Under the pieces are notes generated by a model, which saw nothing but the letters and a program-made list of their open reading frames with translations, had not been told where the DNA came from and searched no databases. A DNA stretch of 11,489 nucleotides from Actinomycetes bacterium (lineage in GTDB: Bacteria; Actinomycetota; Acidimicrobiia; Acidimicrobiales; Bog-793). Positions within the stretch are counted from its first letter, which is position 1. Each line of letters opens with the position of its first letter. The stretch is taken from the NCBI GenBank assembly GCA_021823365.1, contig JAKAOD010000046.1, forward strand, positions 1 through 11,489. The letters run 5' to 3'. Below are positions 1 through 7,070 of this stretch, piece after piece. The translations under genes were made by a program, and so were the position numbers.

Positions 1-741
1 CTCGATCGTCGTCACGTCGAGCGGCACGAGCGAGCGGAGGTCGATCACCTCCGCCGACACGCCCTCTTGAGCCAGCGCCTCGGCAGCGCCGAGGGCGCGG
101 GGCACCATCGCCGCGAGCGCGACGATCGTCACGTGCGACCCCTCCCTCCGCACGGCGGCGCGGCCGAGCTCGTCCACGAGTTCGCCGTCCTCCACCTCGC
201 CCTTCGTCGGGTAGAGGGACTTCTGCTCGAAGAACACGACCGGGTCCGGGTCGCGCACCGCGGCGGCGAAGAGACCGACGACGTCCCGCGGCGTCGAGGG
301 CGCGACGACCTTCAACCCCGGGATCGACATCGCCCAGGACTCGACCGACTGGGAGTGCTGCGCGCCGAAGCGCACGCCCCCTCCGTTGGCGGTGCGGATC
401 ACGAGCGGCAGCGACACCTGGCCGTTCGTCATGTACCGCGCCTTGGCGATCTCGTTCGCGACGATGTCCCAGCAGACGGCGAAGAAGTCGGAGAACATCA
501 CCTCGGCGACCGGCCGGAGCCCCGTCATGGCCGCTCCCATCGCCGCGCCGAGGATCGCCTGCTCGGAGATCGGGGTGTCGACGATGCGGGCCGGACCGAA
601 CTTCTCGAGCAGACCGACCGTCGCCTTGAACACCCCTCCGGCCGCGCCGACGTCCTCGCCGATGAGCACGACCGAGGGATCGTGCGCCATCTCCTGGGCG
701 ATCGCCGCGGCGACGGCGTCTCTGTAGGTCATCTCCGCCAT
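1..741 (-). CDS. Alpha-ketoacid/acetoin dehydrogenase E1 component, beta subunit (3'-truncated by window edge)
   Basis: This is the beta subunit of a thiamine-pyrophosphate 2-oxoacid dehydrogenase E1, which with the alpha subunit decarboxylates a 2-oxoacid (or acetoin) and passes the acyl group to lipoyl-E2 in the cytoplasm. The reading frame is open from ATG at 741 to the left edge, giving 247 residues; the family usually has about 325, so roughly 80 C-terminal residues are missing. Visible motifs are LIGEDVG (26-32), TPISEQAILGAAMGAAMTG (56-74) with Glu60 as the conserved cofactor-activating glutamate, and FGAQHSQS (125-132). The transketolase C-terminal domain begins near residue 195. The start overlaps the end of the alpha gene by 13 bp; a second ATG at 732 has no room for a ribosome site, so 741 is preferred. 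Substrate (pyruvate, branched-chain oxoacid or acetoin) cannot be told from this subunit. E2 and E3 would be expected beyond the left edge. Confidence 0.93.
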   Translation of the reverse strand, partial: MAEMTYRDAVAAAIAQEMAHDPSVVLIGEDVGAAGGVFKATVGLLEKFGPARIVDTPISEQAILGAAMGAAMTGLRPVAEVMFSDFFAVCWDIVANEIAKARYMTNGQVSLPLVIRTANGGGVRFGAQHSQSVESWAMSIPGLKVVAPSTPRDVVGLFAAAVRDPDPVVFFEQKSLYPTKGEVEDGELVDELGRAAVRREGSHVTIVALAAMVPRALGAAEALAQEGVSAEVIDLRSLVPLDVTTIE

Positions 742-2102
742 GTCGCGCCCCCATCGGCAAAGACGTCGGCCAGGACGAGCCGCACGTCGGGCGGCCCGCT
801 CGAGCGGCACTCCTCCACCGCCTTCTCGACGGCGGTGTCGACGTCGAGGTCGATCGCGTCGAGCATCGCCTGGTCGACCCCCGACTCGACGAGCCGCGCG
901 CGGAAGCGGGGCAGCGGGTCGCGTGCCAGCCACGCGGCGAGCTCGTCCTCGGGGCGGTACTTCCCGGGGTCGGCACGGGAGTGCCCGCCGTGGCGATAGG
1001 TGAGCGCCTCGATGAGCAGCGGACCCGCCCCGGACCGCACCCATTCGAGCGCGGAGCTCGCCACCGAGTAGACGGCCTCGGCGTCGTTGCCGTCGATGAC
1101 GACCGCCGGCAGGCCGTAGGCGCCGGCGCGGTCGGCGGCCGGTCTTGCGACCGACGTCACCGACTGGATCGGCGTGTACTCCATCCAGAGGTTGTTCTCG
1201 CAGACGAAGACGACGGGGAGCGAGTAGACGGCGGCGAAGTTGAGCGACTCGTGAAAGGCGCCGATGTTCGTCGTGCCGTCGCCGAAGAAGCACACCGTCG
1301 CCTGCCCGCTGCGGCGCAGCTTCGCCGACCACGCCGCGCCGTTGGCGATCGTCAAGTGGGCCCCGACGATCGCGTAGGAGCCCATCATCTGGTGCTCGAC
1401 GCTCGTGAGATGCATCGAGCCGCCCTTGCCGGCCATCAGCCCGTTCGAACGGCCCATCAGCTCGCCCATGATCTTCGCCATCGGGACGCCCCGCGCCAGG
1501 GTGTGGTTGTGCCCCCGGTAGGTGGCGAAGGTGTAGTCCCCCGGGCGCATCGCCTCGCCGAAGCCGGCGGCGATCGCCTCCTGGCCGAGGCCGAGGTGGC
1601 TCGTCCCCTTGACCAGCCCCTCCAGGAACAGGTCGTAGGCGCGCTTCTCGAACGCCCGCATCGTCGCCATCTGGCGGTAGAGGGAGATCCGCACGGCCGC
1701 CGGCGCCGGCTCGGCGCTGGCCGGCGGGCTCCAGGAGCGGCCCATGACGCCCCGGTCGGCCGGGGCGGGCCCGGCGGGCGGGGCGCCGTGCCCCGGCGTT
1801 CCCGGCATGGCTGCGCTCTCGCCCGGCACGGCGTCTCGCCCGGGCGCTCCCGGCGATCCCGCGGCTGCGGGCTGCTCCGCGGCTGCCGGCTGCTCGCCCA
1901 GCCCAGCCGCGCGCGCGGCGGGGCCGGCCTCGGCGCCCGCCTCCGGCTGATCTCCCGACCCCGGCAGCTCCGGGCCCTTCTCCCCCCGAGCGGCCTCGGC
2001 GCCTGACCGTGACCGGCTAAGGAACATCGCTCGCTCTCCGTTCCGCCGCCGCTGGTGCGGCTCTCCGCTGGACGGTACCCCGGAGCACCCCCTCTGCGCC
2101 AC
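729..2102 (-). CDS. TPP-dependent dehydrogenase E1 component, alpha subunit, with long Ala/Pro-rich N-terminal extension
   Basis: This is the E1 alpha subunit that binds thiamine pyrophosphate and starts oxidative decarboxylation together with the beta subunit just downstream. The catalytic domain spans about 137-457. It shows the TPP motif GDG (274-276) to ENN (302-304), the substrate-channel segment TYRGHNHTLARG (194-205), GLMAGKGGSMHL (221-232), and the phosphorylation-loop motif YRHGGHSRADP (369-379). The segment ENNLWMEYTP resembles AcoA-type acetoin dehydrogenases more than classic PDH, but specificity is uncertain. Residues 35-130 are Ala/Pro/Gly/Glu-rich and match no domain I know. 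Start choice is open: GTG at 2102 has a GGAGG seven bases upstream (457 aa); ATG at 2027 has GGAG eight bases upstream (432 aa); ATG at 1745 has only a weak site but gives the family-typical 338 aa. It follows livF closely and is probably cotranscribed with the transporter. Confidence 0.9.
   Translation of the reverse strand: MAQRGCSGVPSSGEPHQRRRNGERAMFLSRSRSGAEAARGEKGPELPGSGDQPEAGAEAGPAARAAGLGEQPAAAEQPAAAGSPGAPGRDAVPGESAAMPGTPGHGAPPAGPAPADRGVMGRSWSPPASAEPAPAAVRISLYRQMATMRAFEKRAYDLFLEGLVKGTSHLGLGQEAIAAGFGEAMRPGDYTFATYRGHNHTLARGVPMAKIMGELMGRSNGLMAGKGGSMHLTSVEHQMMGSYAIVGAHLTIANGAAWSAKLRRSGQATVCFFGDGTTNIGAFHESLNFAAVYSLPVVFVCENNLWMEYTPIQSVTSVARPAADRAGAYGLPAVVIDGNDAEAVYSVASSALEWVRSGAGPLLIEALTYRHGGHSRADPGKYRPEDELAAWLARDPLPRFRARLVESGVDQAMLDAIDLDVDTAVEKAVEECRSSGPPDVRLVLADVFADGGATWRR
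1860..1895. repeat. 18-bp tandem duplication inside the E1 alpha N-terminal extension
   Basis: Two adjacent 18-bp units (1860-1877 and 1878-1895) differ at one base. They encode EQPAAA followed by EQPAAG across residues 70-82 of the long E1 alpha form. The period is a multiple of three, so the frame is kept. It shows that the Ala/Pro-rich extension grows partly by repeat slippage. Confidence 0.8.
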
Positions 2103-2138
2103 GTGCGGACCTCCACCCGGCGCCCGCGCGCGTGAGGT

Positions 2139-2936
2139 TCATCGTGCGCGCGTCGCGCCGCCGAGGAAGAGGGCGCCGATCTCGGGGTTGTCGAGGACCT
2201 CGCGCCCGGTGCCCCGGAAGCGGAGCCTCCCGTTCTCGAGCACGACGCCGTGAGTGGCCAGCCTCAGGCCAGCTCGGGCGTTCTGCTCGACGAGAAGGAT
2301 CGTCCGCCCGTCGGCGTGCATCGCGCGCACCGTGTCGAAGACGAGCCGGAGCGTGCGCGGGTCGAGCCCCATCGACGGCTCGTCGAGCACGACGAGCGCC
2401 GGGTCGAGCATCAGGCACCGGGCGAACTCGACGAGGCGCTGCTGGCCGCCCGAAAGGCTTCCGGCCTTGGCGCTCGAGCGCTCGGCGACGATCGGGAAGC
2501 GCTCCACGACCTGGTCGAGGCGCCGGCGGACGAGCGCGCGGTCGCGCACCAGGAAGGCGCCCATCTCGACGTTCTCGCGGACGGTCATCTCCCGGAACAG
2601 GCTGTGGTTCTGAGGAACCTGGACGATGCCGCGCTCGAGCCGCTGCCGGGGCGAACGCGACCCGAGCCGCTCGCCGCGGAACACCACGTCGCCCAGCCGG
2701 GGCCGCACGATGCCGCTCACCGTCGCGAGCAGCGTCGACTTGCCCGCGCCGTTCGGGCCGACGACACAGGTCAGGCTGTGCTCGGGGACCTCGAAGCTGA
2801 CCCCGTGCAGGATGTCGCCGCCGCCGTAGCCGGCGACCACCTCCTCGAAGGCGAGGATCGCCGGCGCGGTCGCGGCGCCCCCCGGCGCCGCGCCCCCCGG
2901 CGCCGTAGCCGTGGGCGCCGTCGCCACCTCAGCCAC
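2139..2936 (-). CDS. livF: Branched-chain amino acid-type ABC transporter ATP-binding protein LivF
   Basis: This is one of the two ATPases powering a LivKHMGF-type importer at the cytoplasmic face of the membrane. At 265 aa it is slightly longer than usual because of a 27-residue Ala/Pro/Gly-rich leader. Motifs in order are Walker A GPNGAGKS (60-67), Q-loop Gln109 in VPQNH, signature LSGGQ (161-165), Walker B LVVLDEP with Glu186, and VEQN (216-219). The last takes the place of the H-loop, as is typical of LivF rather than LivG. The start is GTG at 2936, overlapping the livG end by 8 bp; GTG at 2927 is an alternative that removes three residues. The gene ends 36 bp before the longest E1 alpha start. 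Substrate cannot be deduced: LivF-type ATPases serve importers of branched-chain amino acids, urea, amides and aromatic acids. Confidence 0.95.
   Translation of the reverse strand: MAEVATAPTATAPGGAAPGGAATAPAILAFEEVVAGYGGGDILHGVSFEVPEHSLTCVVGPNGAGKSTLLATVSGIVRPRLGDVVFRGERLGSRSPRQRLERGIVQVPQNHSLFREMTVRENVEMGAFLVRDRALVRRRLDQVVERFPIVAERSSAKAGSLSGGQQRLVEFARCLMLDPALVVLDEPSMGLDPRTLRLVFDTVRAMHADGRTILLVEQNARAGLRLATHGVVLENGRLRFRGTGREVLDNPEIGALFLGGATRAR
2876..2905. repeat. 15-bp perfect tandem duplication in the livF leader
   Basis: Two identical 15-bp units lie at 2876-2890 and 2891-2905. They encode the APGGA-APGGA stretch near residues 11-21 of LivF, ahead of the ATPase fold. Like the repeat in the E1 alpha extension, it is in frame and coding for Ala/Pro/Gly. 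Confidence 0.8.
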
Positions 2937-3714
2937 CTGCGTCGCCGCCCACGCCGACGAGCTCGTCGTCCTCGCCGCCGCCGAGGTAGGCGTCGAGCAC
3001 CCTCGGGTCGGCGCGCACGACCTCGGGCGGCCCTCCGGCGATCACCGTCCCCTGGTGCATCACCGTCACGCGCTGGCAGAGATCCATGACGAGCTCCATG
3101 TTGTGCTCGACGACGAGGAACGTCTTGCCGGCGCGGTTGAGCTGGCGGACCCGCTCGGCGATCTCGTTGACGAGCGTCGGGTTGACGCCGCCGGCCGGCT
3201 CGTCGAGCAGCAGGACCGCGGGGTCGGCGACGAGGATGTAGGCGAGCTCGAGCAGCTTGCGCTGGCCGTAGGAGAGCCTGCCGGCCGGCGCGCCGGCAAG
3301 CCTCGTCAGCCCGACGAACTCGAGCAGCTCCATCGCCCGGTCGCGCTCGGCGCGCGACGCCGCCGAGCGGGCGACGCTGCGCCACCAGGACTCGTGCCGC
3401 TGCGTGGCGACGAGCATGTTCTCCATCACGCTGAGCCGCCCGAAGATGCGGGTGAGCTGGAAGGTCCGCCCGAGCCCGCGCGCGAAGACCTGGTCAGGCC
3501 GCGCATGGGTGATGTCGGCTCCCCCGAGCACGACCGACCCGCTGTCGGGTGCCACGTAGCCGGTCACCACGTTGAACAGCGTGGTCTTTCCCGATCCGTT
3601 CGGCCCGATGAGGCCGGTGATCGACCCCTGCTCCACGCCGAGCGAGCAGTCGGACAGCGCGCGCAGGCCCCCGAAGGACTTCGAGACGCCGCGGACCTCG
3701 AGGACCGCGCTCAT
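2929..3714 (-). CDS. livG: Branched-chain amino acid-type ABC transporter ATP-binding protein LivG
   Basis: This is the second ATPase of the Liv-type importer, 261 aa and normal for the family. Motifs are Walker A GPNGSGKT (37-44), Q-loop Gln86 in RTFQLTRIF, signature LSYGQ (147-151), Walker B VLLLDEP with Glu172, and H-loop His204 in VVEHNM. The LivG-type insertion after the Q-loop is present (about 100-130). The ATG at 3714 overlaps the livM stop as ATGA, with a GGAG seven bases upstream inside livM, so translation is probably coupled. The C-terminal tail (246-261) is Gly/Asp-rich and overlaps the livF start by 8 bp. Confidence 0.96.
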   Translation of the reverse strand: MSAVLEVRGVSKSFGGLRALSDCSLGVEQGSITGLIGPNGSGKTTLFNVVTGYVAPDSGSVVLGGADITHARPDQVFARGLGRTFQLTRIFGRLSVMENMLVATQRHESWWRSVARSAASRAERDRAMELLEFVGLTRLAGAPAGRLSYGQRKLLELAYILVADPAVLLLDEPAGGVNPTLVNEIAERVRQLNRAGKTFLVVEHNMELVMDLCQRVTVMHQGTVIAGGPPEVVRADPRVLDAYLGGGEDDELVGVGGDAGG

Positions 3715-4781
3715 TGCGGCGCTCCGGCGAGCGAGCCGACGGCGGCCGGCACGGCTGCATCCTCCGCGGCGGAAAGGCGACGCTCACGGCGCGCCGCGAC
3801 CCGGCCGCTCAACGCCGGCACCACGCCGCGGGGCATGAGCAGGATGACGAGCAGGAACAGCGCGCCGTAGATGATGAGGTAGATCGACCCGACCGAGTAC
3901 TGCATCGTCAGGTACTGCTGGATCGGCTCGAGCAGCAGCGCGCCGAGCAGCGGGCCGGAGAGGGTGCCCCGCCCCCCGAAGAACGCCATGAGCGCCACGG
4001 TCACGTCGAACAGCGGGTCGAAGGCGAACTGTGGGAAGACCTGCCCGAGGAAGAACGCCCAGATCGCGCCCGCCATCCCGACGCCGATCGCCGAGAGCAC
4101 GAAGCTCGCGAGCTTGACCCGCTGGACCTTCACGCCGAGTCCCCGCGCCCGGTCCTCGTCGTCACGGATCGCCATCAGCTGCAGGCCGAAGCGCGAGCCG
4201 CGGATCGCCGCCGACACCGCGACCGAGAACGCGAGCACCCCCAGGGTGACGTAGTAGAAGCTGTCGTTGTACTGGAACGCTCCCCACAGCGGGGTCGGGA
4301 CCTGGACTCCGGAAGAACCCTGGGTGAAGCCCAGGTTGAACGCCAGCAGCTGGACGATGAAGAACACCGCGATCGTGATCACGACGAAGGTGTGCCGCCG
4401 CGTCCGGAGGGCGATGAGACCGAAGGGGACGGCGAGGATGGCGGCGACGACACCGCCGGCGGGGACGAGAGCGAACATCGAGTAGTCCGCAGCCATGTTC
4501 CAATGCGTCGAGACGAGTGCGATCGTGTAGGCACCCGCGCCGAAGAACACGGCATGGCCCAGGGGGATGTAGCCCGAGTACCCGGCGAAACCGTTCCACG
4601 CAGTCGCCGAGGCCATGTAGATGAGCGTGAACACCCCGATCGTGGTGACCGTCGGGTTCGAGAAGAGCACCGGGAACGCGGCGAGCAGCGCCGCGAACGC
4701 GATCCATGCGGCCGCGACCGCCACGCGCCGGCGGGCGGGCGTCGCCGACGGCGCGGGCGGCGACACCACGCCCGCGCTCAC
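3711..4781 (-). CDS. livM: Branched-chain amino acid-type ABC transporter permease LivM
   Basis: This is one half of the membrane channel of the importer, 356 aa, with about nine to ten hydrophobic segments after a short Pro/Ala/Arg N-terminus. Family signatures are GYSGYIPLGHAVFFGAGAY near residues 67-85 and the ATPase-coupling loop MAIRDDEDRARGLGV followed by a hydrophobic helix. The motif FFGGRGTLSGPLLGA lies nearer the C-terminus. The frame stays open far upstream into livH, but that part does not resemble the family. GTG at 4781 is the sensible start: it overlaps the livH TGA as GTGA and gives the family length. The tail after the last helix is Ala-rich and charged. It pairs with LivH and is driven by LivG and LivF. 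Confidence 0.93.
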   Translation of the reverse strand: MSAGVVSPPAPSATPARRRVAVAAAWIAFAALLAAFPVLFSNPTVTTIGVFTLIYMASATAWNGFAGYSGYIPLGHAVFFGAGAYTIALVSTHWNMAADYSMFALVPAGGVVAAILAVPFGLIALRTRRHTFVVITIAVFFIVQLLAFNLGFTQGSSGVQVPTPLWGAFQYNDSFYYVTLGVLAFSVAVSAAIRGSRFGLQLMAIRDDEDRARGLGVKVQRVKLASFVLSAIGVGMAGAIWAFFLGQVFPQFAFDPLFDVTVALMAFFGGRGTLSGPLLGALLLEPIQQYLTMQYSVGSIYLIIYGALFLLVILLMPRGVVPALSGRVAARRERRLSAAEDAAVPAAVGSLAGAPQ

Positions 4782-5659
4782 TGCGCCCGCGCGACCTGCC
4801 GGCCGAACAGACCGACAGGTCGCAGCGAGAGCACCACCACGAGGACCGCGAAGAACACCGCCGTGGCCCAGATCGGGGACCAGACCACCGCGACCACGTC
4901 CTCGAGGACGAGCATGAGCACCGCCGCCGCCAGCGCACCACCCATGCTCCCGAGCCCGCCAAGGATGACGATGGCGAGCAGCCGGGAGATCAGGTCGTAG
5001 CTGGAGGAGGCGTTGAAGGCGTTCGTCGCGCCGAAGACCATGCCACCGGCCGCCGTCACGGCGACACCGATCCCGAAGGAGATGGTGGAGACCCTCCGCA
5101 CATCGATCCCGACGAGCCGTGCCGCGGTGCGGTCCTGGAGCGAGGCTCGCACGCTCGCCCCGAAGCGCGTCCTGTACAGCAGCGCATAGAGCACGACGAG
5201 CAGCACCGCGGCCATCACGAAGCCCAAGAGGTAGATGTACGCCAGGTAGAAGCCGAAGATGTGCACCGATCGGTCGACGTACCACGCGTGGATCTGCACG
5301 TAGTTGACGGTGAACACGCTGTTCAACACGCCCTCGATGATGATCGAGACCGCGTAGGTGACCAGGATCGACATCGCGGTCCGGTCACTCTCCCCCAGCC
5401 TGCGGATGAATGCCCACTCGATGCCGAGACCGAGGACGAACAGCGCCGGAATCGTCACGAGGAGGCTGAGGAAGGGGTCGATACCGGCGTGCGTGGCGAG
5501 CTGGTAGCTCAAGTACCCGCCCAGCACGACGAAGATCCCTTGCGCGATGTTGATGATGTCCATCACCCCGAAGATCAGGGTGAGGCCGGCCGCCATCAGC
5601 GCGTACACGCCCCCGGTGAGGATGCCGTCGATGATCGCCTCGACGATCGATGACCCCAT
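4778..5659 (-). CDS. livH: Branched-chain amino acid-type ABC transporter permease LivH
   Basis: This is the other channel half of the importer, 293 aa and typical of LivH. It has about eight hydrophobic segments. The N-terminal signature GLTLIFGVMDIINIAQG sits near residues 25-41, the coupling-loop segment RASLQDRTAARLVGIDVRRV around 171-190, and VILGGLGSMGGALAAAV near the C-terminus. ATG at 5659 is 3 bp after the stop of the binding-protein gene, with GGAG seven bases upstream, so the two are cotranscribed. Its stop overlaps the livM GTG as GTGA. Confidence 0.95.
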   Translation of the reverse strand: MGSSIVEAIIDGILTGGVYALMAAGLTLIFGVMDIINIAQGIFVVLGGYLSYQLATHAGIDPFLSLLVTIPALFVLGLGIEWAFIRRLGESDRTAMSILVTYAVSIIIEGVLNSVFTVNYVQIHAWYVDRSVHIFGFYLAYIYLLGFVMAAVLLVVLYALLYRTRFGASVRASLQDRTAARLVGIDVRRVSTISFGIGVAVTAAGGMVFGATNAFNASSSYDLISRLLAIVILGGLGSMGGALAAAVLMLVLEDVVAVVWSPIWATAVFFAVLVVVLSLRPVGLFGRQVARAQ

Positions 5660-5662
5660 CGG

Positions 5663-6946
5663 TCAGCTCCCCCAGCTCGCCTTCGGGTACTCGATCTTCA
5701 CCGAGCTCGGGTCGGTCGACGGCAGCACCTGGACGAACTTGTTGCCCTTCTGCCACTGGAAGACGAACGCGGCGGCCGCCCCGTTCATCCCCTTGGCGTC
5801 GAAGCGCACCGGGCCCTGGACGCTCTGGAAGGTCTTCCCGCTGTGCAGGTACCTGATCAGCGTCGCGTTGTTGAGGCTGTGGGTCGCGTTCACCGCCTGG
5901 GCGACGACCTCGCCGACCGAGTACGCCTCGGCGACGTCGGAGTTGATGTCCGATGGCGAGCCGCCGTACTTCTTCACGTACTGAGACACCATCGTCGCGT
6001 TCAACGCGTTGCGGTAGCCCGGGTACCACCCGTTGGGCACCATGATGCCGTCGGTGTTGCCCGCGCCCACCGCCTTGATGAAGGCCGCGCCCTGGTCGGG
6101 ACCGCCGGTGGCGATGAATGCCATCGGGTTGTAGTGCTGCTGGACAAAGGCCTGGACGAACGCCGTGACGGTCGGAACGTCGACCGAGCCGAGCACGACG
6201 ACCTGGGCCTTGGACGCGGCCACGGCGTCCGCGATCGGCGTGTAATCGGTCACCTCCGCCGGAAAGACGTGCGAGTAGACCGTCTTCACACCGGCCTTCT
6301 CGAGGATCTGCATCGCCGGCGCGATCTGAGGCTCGGTGAACGGGTCGTTCGAGGTCGGGTAGGCGGCGGTCTTCGGGCGCACGCTCTTCGGCATCGAGGC
6401 GATCCACTTCGCGAACAGCACGAGGTTGTCGACGACGGGCAGGCTGACGTCGAAGACGTTGTGGAGCCCGTTGGCGAACACCGCGGGAGCACCACCTGCG
6501 CCCTCGACGAGCGCGTACCCGAAGCGGTTCGCGATCTTGGAGGCCGGGACGGTGAGCAGCGTCGAGAACGGCCCGAACAGCAGGTTCGCGTGGTTGATCG
6601 TGATCAGCCGCTCGTAGTTCGTGACGACCTGGGTCGGGCTCGAAGCGTCCGAGACGATGTCGAGCTTGACGGGACGGCCGAGCAGGCCGCCCGCGCGGTT
6701 CTGGTCGGCGGCCCACAGCTCGTAGCCGCGCTGGAATGCCTGACCGTCGGCAGAAAAGTCGCCCGACAGCGACAGCGAGATCCCGATCACGATCGGGCTC
6801 TGTGCCGCCTTGCGGACGTGAGGCGCCGACGCGCTCGCGCCTGCCGCGCCCGCCCCGGCCAGTGCTCCGGCCGCCGCGAGCGCGCTCATCCCGAGCGCCA
6901 CACCGCGCCGACGGACGATCCCCTTACTCAGCTTCCCCCCGTGCAT
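5663..6946 (-). CDS. livK: Extracellular substrate-binding protein of the Liv-type ABC transporter (periplasmic-binding-protein family 6)
   Basis: This is the ligand-capturing component of the importer, 427 aa, first gene of the cluster. Residues 1-41 look like a Sec signal peptide: basic KLSKGIVRRRG, a hydrophobic Ala/Gly core, and a likely cut near ASASA-P. There is no lipobox cysteine and I see no cysteine in the whole protein, so the usual Gram-positive lipid anchor is absent. The fold starts at IVIGISLSLSGDFSADGQAFQRGYELWAAD, a typical Liv-binding-protein opening, followed by the two-lobe pattern (LLFGPFST, GPVRFDAKG). Upstream of the ATG lies AAGGAG at a rather long spacing of about 11 bases. 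The gene symbol marks family and position only; ligand is unknown, and the adjacent E1 genes hint at a compound that ends as a 2-oxoacid or acetoin-like diketone. Confidence 0.9.
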   Translation of the reverse strand: MHGGKLSKGIVRRRGVALGMSALAAAGALAGAGAAGASASAPHVRKAAQSPIVIGISLSLSGDFSADGQAFQRGYELWAADQNRAGGLLGRPVKLDIVSDASSPTQVVTNYERLITINHANLLFGPFSTLLTVPASKIANRFGYALVEGAGGAPAVFANGLHNVFDVSLPVVDNLVLFAKWIASMPKSVRPKTAAYPTSNDPFTEPQIAPAMQILEKAGVKTVYSHVFPAEVTDYTPIADAVAASKAQVVVLGSVDVPTVTAFVQAFVQQHYNPMAFIATGGPDQGAAFIKAVGAGNTDGIMVPNGWYPGYRNALNATMVSQYVKKYGGSPSDINSDVAEAYSVGEVVAQAVNATHSLNNATLIRYLHSGKTFQSVQGPVRFDAKGMNGAAAAFVFQWQKGNKFVQVLPSTDPSSVKIEYPKASWGS

Positions 6947-6989
6947 GGTTCCGTCGTCTCCTTATCTTTCGTCTTACTGCTCCCAAGGA

Positions 6990-7032
6990 GCGCTCGGCGA
7001 CCGGTCCCGCTCGGGGATCGGTCGCAGAGCGC
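6990..7032 (-). terminator. Long hairpin between the reductase gene and the livK start (terminator or attenuator)
   Basis: The arms 6990-7008 and 7014-7032 pair over 19 positions with one mismatch (6996/7026) and one G-T pair (7004/7018), closing on a 5-base loop. Outer arms are GCGCTC/GAGCGC and inner arms GCGACCG/CGGTCGC. A smaller hairpin GCTCC-CAA-GGAGC (6979-6991) abuts it. On the minus strand there is no T-run after the stem, so this is a T-less actinobacterial-style terminator for the reductase gene, or a structured leader of the liv operon. It lies 44 bp from the livK start. Confidence 0.6.
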
Positions 7033-7070
7033 TTCGCTTCTGCGAGCGGCAGCGCGGACCGTCACGACGC

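Noticed and set aside
67..2006. Plus-strand frames opposite the E1 genes
   Set aside because: Arg/His/Asp-rich shadow frames of conserved enzymes on the other strand.
3711..5285. A 524-codon version of LivM starting inside livH
   Set aside because: The extra N-terminal part overlaps livH and is low-complexity Arg/Gly-rich; the GTG at 4781 overlaps the livH stop and gives the family length.
3714..5653. Long plus-strand frames opposite livM and livH, rich in Asp, Glu, Arg and His
   Set aside because: Composition is that of complementary reading of hydrophobic GC-rich codons; there is no ribosome site and no family resemblance.
6990..7032. Transposon end or attachment site
   Set aside because: There is no transposase or integrase gene, no target duplication and no second copy in the window; the position just after a gene fits a transcription signal better.
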